A stretch of 7,287 nucleotides of DNA from an uncultured Collinsella sp. (lineage in GTDB: Bacteria; Actinomycetota; Coriobacteriia; Coriobacteriales; Coriobacteriaceae): contig CABUTP010000072.1 in the NCBI GenBank assembly GCA_902494545.1, positions 1 to 7,287 on the forward strand, in the 5' to 3' direction. The position numbers and the translations under genes are program-made. The notes beneath the pieces are model-generated. The model made no database searches and was not told the origin of the DNA. It saw only the letters and a program-made list of their open reading frames with translations. Positions 5,834 through 7,287 of this stretch are shown here, piece after piece. The first letter of the stretch is position 1, and the number at the start of each line of letters is the position of its first letter.

Positions 5834-6748
5834 ATGCAGATCAACAAGGTCACCTTTATCGGCAAGGGCGGCGTCGGGCTACTCTACGGCAGTATGATCG
5901 CCCAGGCACTCGGCAACGACGCCGTCGAATACGTTATGGATGACGTCCGTTTTGAGCGTCACGCGGGCGATGCGCTCACCGTCAATGGCAAGCCCTGTGC
6001 GCTCAAGTCCGTCCGCGCCAGCGAGGCAACGCCCGCCGATCTGGTCATTCTCACGGTCAAGACGACTGGACTCAACCAAGCACTCAAGACTATGGAGCGC
6101 GTCGTGGGACCCAATACGCTCATCGCCTCGCTGTGTAACGGCATTACGAGCGAGCAGAAGATTGCCGAGCGCTTTGGCTGGGAGCATACCGTTCTTGGTA
6201 TTTGCCAGGGCATGGACGCCGTGTTCCTCAACGGAGAGCTCACCTTTACCAATGCGGGCGAAATCCGCTTTGGCGCGGCGGCCGGCACCGAGCTCGCAAC
6301 CGTCACCGCCATCGACGAGCTCTACACGCGCTGCGGCATCGCCCATACCGTCGAGAGCGACGTTGCGCACCGCATGTGGGCCAAACTCATGCTCAACGAC
6401 GGCATCAACCAGACGTGCATGGCCTACGGCGGGACCTACGGAAGCGCCACGGAGCCGGGCTCCGAGCAGCGTCGCTGCTTTGTTTCTGCCATGCGCGAAA
6501 CGCTTGCGGTCGCCAACGCCGAGGGCATTGAGCTGACCGAGGCGGACCTGACGCAGATGGTGCACCTCATTGAGGGAATCGACCCCACCGGTATGCCCTC
6601 GATGGCGCAGGACCGCATCGCGCAACGAAAAACCGAAGTCGAGGAGTTCGCGGGCACCATTTGCCGCCTGGCCGTCAAACACGATATCCAAGTGCCGCAA
6701 AACGATTGGCTCTATCAGCGCATCCGCGATATCGAGAAAAGCTGGTAG
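5834..6748 (+). CDS. Ketopantoate reductase family protein (ApbA/PanE)
   Basis: A 304-residue cytoplasmic NAD(P)H-dependent reductase. If it is true PanE it makes D-pantoate from 2-dehydropantoate for coenzyme A. The ATG at 5834 has GGGGAG 9 nt upstream. The N-terminal Rossmann fold carries GKGGVG at 10-15 and DLVILTVKT at 69-77; CNGI is at 101-104. The C-terminal helical domain shows WAKLMLNDGINQ (182-193), giving Lys184, Asn188 and Asn192 at the spacing of E. coli Lys176/Asn180/Asn184. PSMAQD...RKTEVEEF (255-272) gives Ser256 and Glu268, matching Ser244/Glu256. The position of E. coli Asn241 is Gly253 here. No panB or panC is in the window, and many bacteria carry several family members, so the substrate may be another 2-keto acid. 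Length is normal. Confidence 0.92.
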   Translation: MQINKVTFIGKGGVGLLYGSMIAQALGNDAVEYVMDDVRFERHAGDALTVNGKPCALKSVRASEATPADLVILTVKTTGLNQALKTMERVVGPNTLIASLCNGITSEQKIAERFGWEHTVLGICQGMDAVFLNGELTFTNAGEIRFGAAAGTELATVTAIDELYTRCGIAHTVESDVAHRMWAKLMLNDGINQTCMAYGGTYGSATEPGSEQRRCFVSAMRETLAVANAEGIELTEADLTQMVHLIEGIDPTGMPSMAQDRIAQRKTEVEEFAGTICRLAVKHDIQVPQNDWLYQRIRDIEKSW

Positions 6749-6781
6749 CGCCCGGCTCACCACGTCAACAGGCTCAACAGC

Positions 6782-6819
6782 AAAGCCGCCACAAGGAGCA
6801 CTCCCCTTACGGCGGCTTT
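6782..6819. terminator. Bidirectional terminator between convergent genes
   Basis: AAAGCCGCC (6782-6790) pairs with GGCGGCTTT (6811-6819); inside, AAGGAG and CCCCTT extend the stem with one mismatch around a small loop. It starts 33 bp after the ketopantoate reductase-family stop codon and lies 38 bp from the stop of the facing small gene. T-tracts are short on both sides (TTTCATCTTC on plus). Confidence 0.7.
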
Positions 6820-6856
6820 CATCTTCATCTATAACCAGTAGTCGATGTCCCGACGG

Positions 6857-7063
6857 TTAGAGCTGCGACTCCGACGCCTGGTCCTCATCGTCGCGACAAA
6901 GGACTACACCCGCACTTCCCAGCAGTGCGGCCGCGACCAACGCACTGACCACGATAGAGGCAGCCCCACAAGACCCCTGCATGCCCGCAACGAGCGCGGC
7001 CGTAGGACCAAGGCAGCCAAGCACCAATGCGACGGCGGCAATGGCAATATCTCGAGCGTTCAC
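6857..7063 (-). CDS. Small two-helix membrane protein, unknown function
   Basis: A 68-residue protein from GTG (7061-7063), with GGAGGA 9 nt upstream (plus 7073-7078). It has two hydrophobic segments, about 6-27 and 33-56, joined by a short GMQGSCG turn, and an acidic tail (RDDEDQASESQL) that by the positive-inside rule may sit outside or simply be unstructured. Cys17, Cys32 and Cys56 are present. The next in-frame stop upstream is at 7091-7093, so no longer start is possible. I recognise no family. Support is the SD, the coherent membrane topology and a terminator placed correctly after it. Confidence 0.6.
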   Translation of the reverse strand: MNARDIAIAAVALVLGCLGPTAALVAGMQGSCGAASIVVSALVAAALLGSAGVVLCRDDEDQASESQL

Positions 7064-7249
7064 AAGACCACTTCCTCCACGAGAAAGACCTTATTTCTCA
7101 TGAACTAGTGTGCCCCGCGCCCATATGCGCGGCGTACTGCCACGGTAAGCGCTCTGTTAGCTCAAGCGCATGCATAGAACGGGCGTCCTTACGTTGCCCT
7201 AAAGCTCGGTAAAGACGCCCGTCCGCCAAATATCCGTGATGCAGAAAAA
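7064..7249. other. Non-coding gap with three small hairpins
   Basis: No convincing gene is visible. It contains GAGAAA/TTTCTC (7081-7086 with 7094-7099), CCGCGC/GCGCGG (7115-7120 with 7127-7132) and a larger 14-bp inverted repeat at 7179-7222. A clear promoter for the small membrane-protein gene could not be found. Confidence 0.5.
7179..7222 (-). terminator. Inverted repeat, possible terminator of the upstream minus-strand gene
   Basis: Arms 7179-7192 and 7209-7222 (ACGGGCGTCCTTAC and its near-complement) pair over 14 bp with one C/A mismatch around a 16-nt loop. It lies 27 bp after the stop of the gene entering from the right edge. No T-run follows on the minus strand, so it may be a processing or stabilising hairpin instead. 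Confidence 0.4.
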
Positions 7250-7287
7250 TTACCAACCGGTGTAGTAATCGGTGGTTCCGGCAGCGC
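7250..7287 (-). CDS. C-terminal end of a minus-strand gene (partial)
   Basis: Eleven full codons read AAGTTDYYTGW before TAA (7250-7252). The aromatic-rich ending looks protein-like and the stop is followed by a hairpin, but too little is visible to name the product or be sure that it is coding. Confidence 0.4.
   Translation of the reverse strand, partial: AAGTTDYYTGW

Noticed and set aside
5879..6763. Minus-strand open frame (294 codons) opposite the ketopantoate reductase-family gene
   Set aside because: Shadow of a gene with clear catalytic residues; no recognisable motifs of its own.
7141..7222. Possible tRNA because of a TAGCTCA-like stretch at 7158-7164
   Set aside because: No T-loop GTTCGAAT motif, no acceptor stem and no cloverleaf could be found.

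Overview
The window looks like chromosomal DNA from a high-GC, single-membrane actinobacterium of the Coriobacteriia, most likely Collinsella or a close relative. That is inferred from the GC-rich third codon positions, frequent GTG/TTG starts behind strong Shine-Dalgarno (SD) sequences, the lipoprotein-type binding protein and the general gene style. It was not tested against a database.

Layout. On the minus strand, right to left through the first 5.4 kb, lie an aldo/keto reductase with a C-terminal double [4Fe-4S] domain (4172-5359), a Gfo/Idh/MocA oxidoreductase (3059-4078), endonuclease IV nfo (2026-2892), an amino-acid ABC transporter binding lipoprotein (1018-1878), and the start of its partner permease (1-900, cut by the window edge). 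On the plus strand lie a 64-residue ORF resembling the tail of a cyclase-family hydrolase (5522-5716) and a ketopantoate reductase-family gene (5834-6748). Back on the minus strand are a 68-residue two-helix membrane protein (6857-7063) and the last codons of another gene (7250-7287).

Function. The binding protein and permease form one amino-acid uptake system; the ATPase is probably just off the left edge. The permease is unusual: an export signal and an extracellular domain of about 150 residues precede its membrane domain. Two weak hairpin terminators between the two genes could give more binding protein than permease. The two oxidoreductases and nfo are probably separate housekeeping or accessory genes rather than one pathway.

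The most notable structure is a pair of nearly identical palindromic repeats of about 92-94 bp (2901-2994 and 4084-4175). Each has a 23-24 bp stem and lies, in the same orientation, directly against the ribosome-binding site of the minus-strand gene that follows it (nfo and the Gfo/Idh gene). The outer edge of each copy supplies the G-rich SD, and the far edge carries a complementary CCCCT that could pair either with that SD or with the hairpin loop. The copies may be a mobile palindromic element, an RNA control element, or both.
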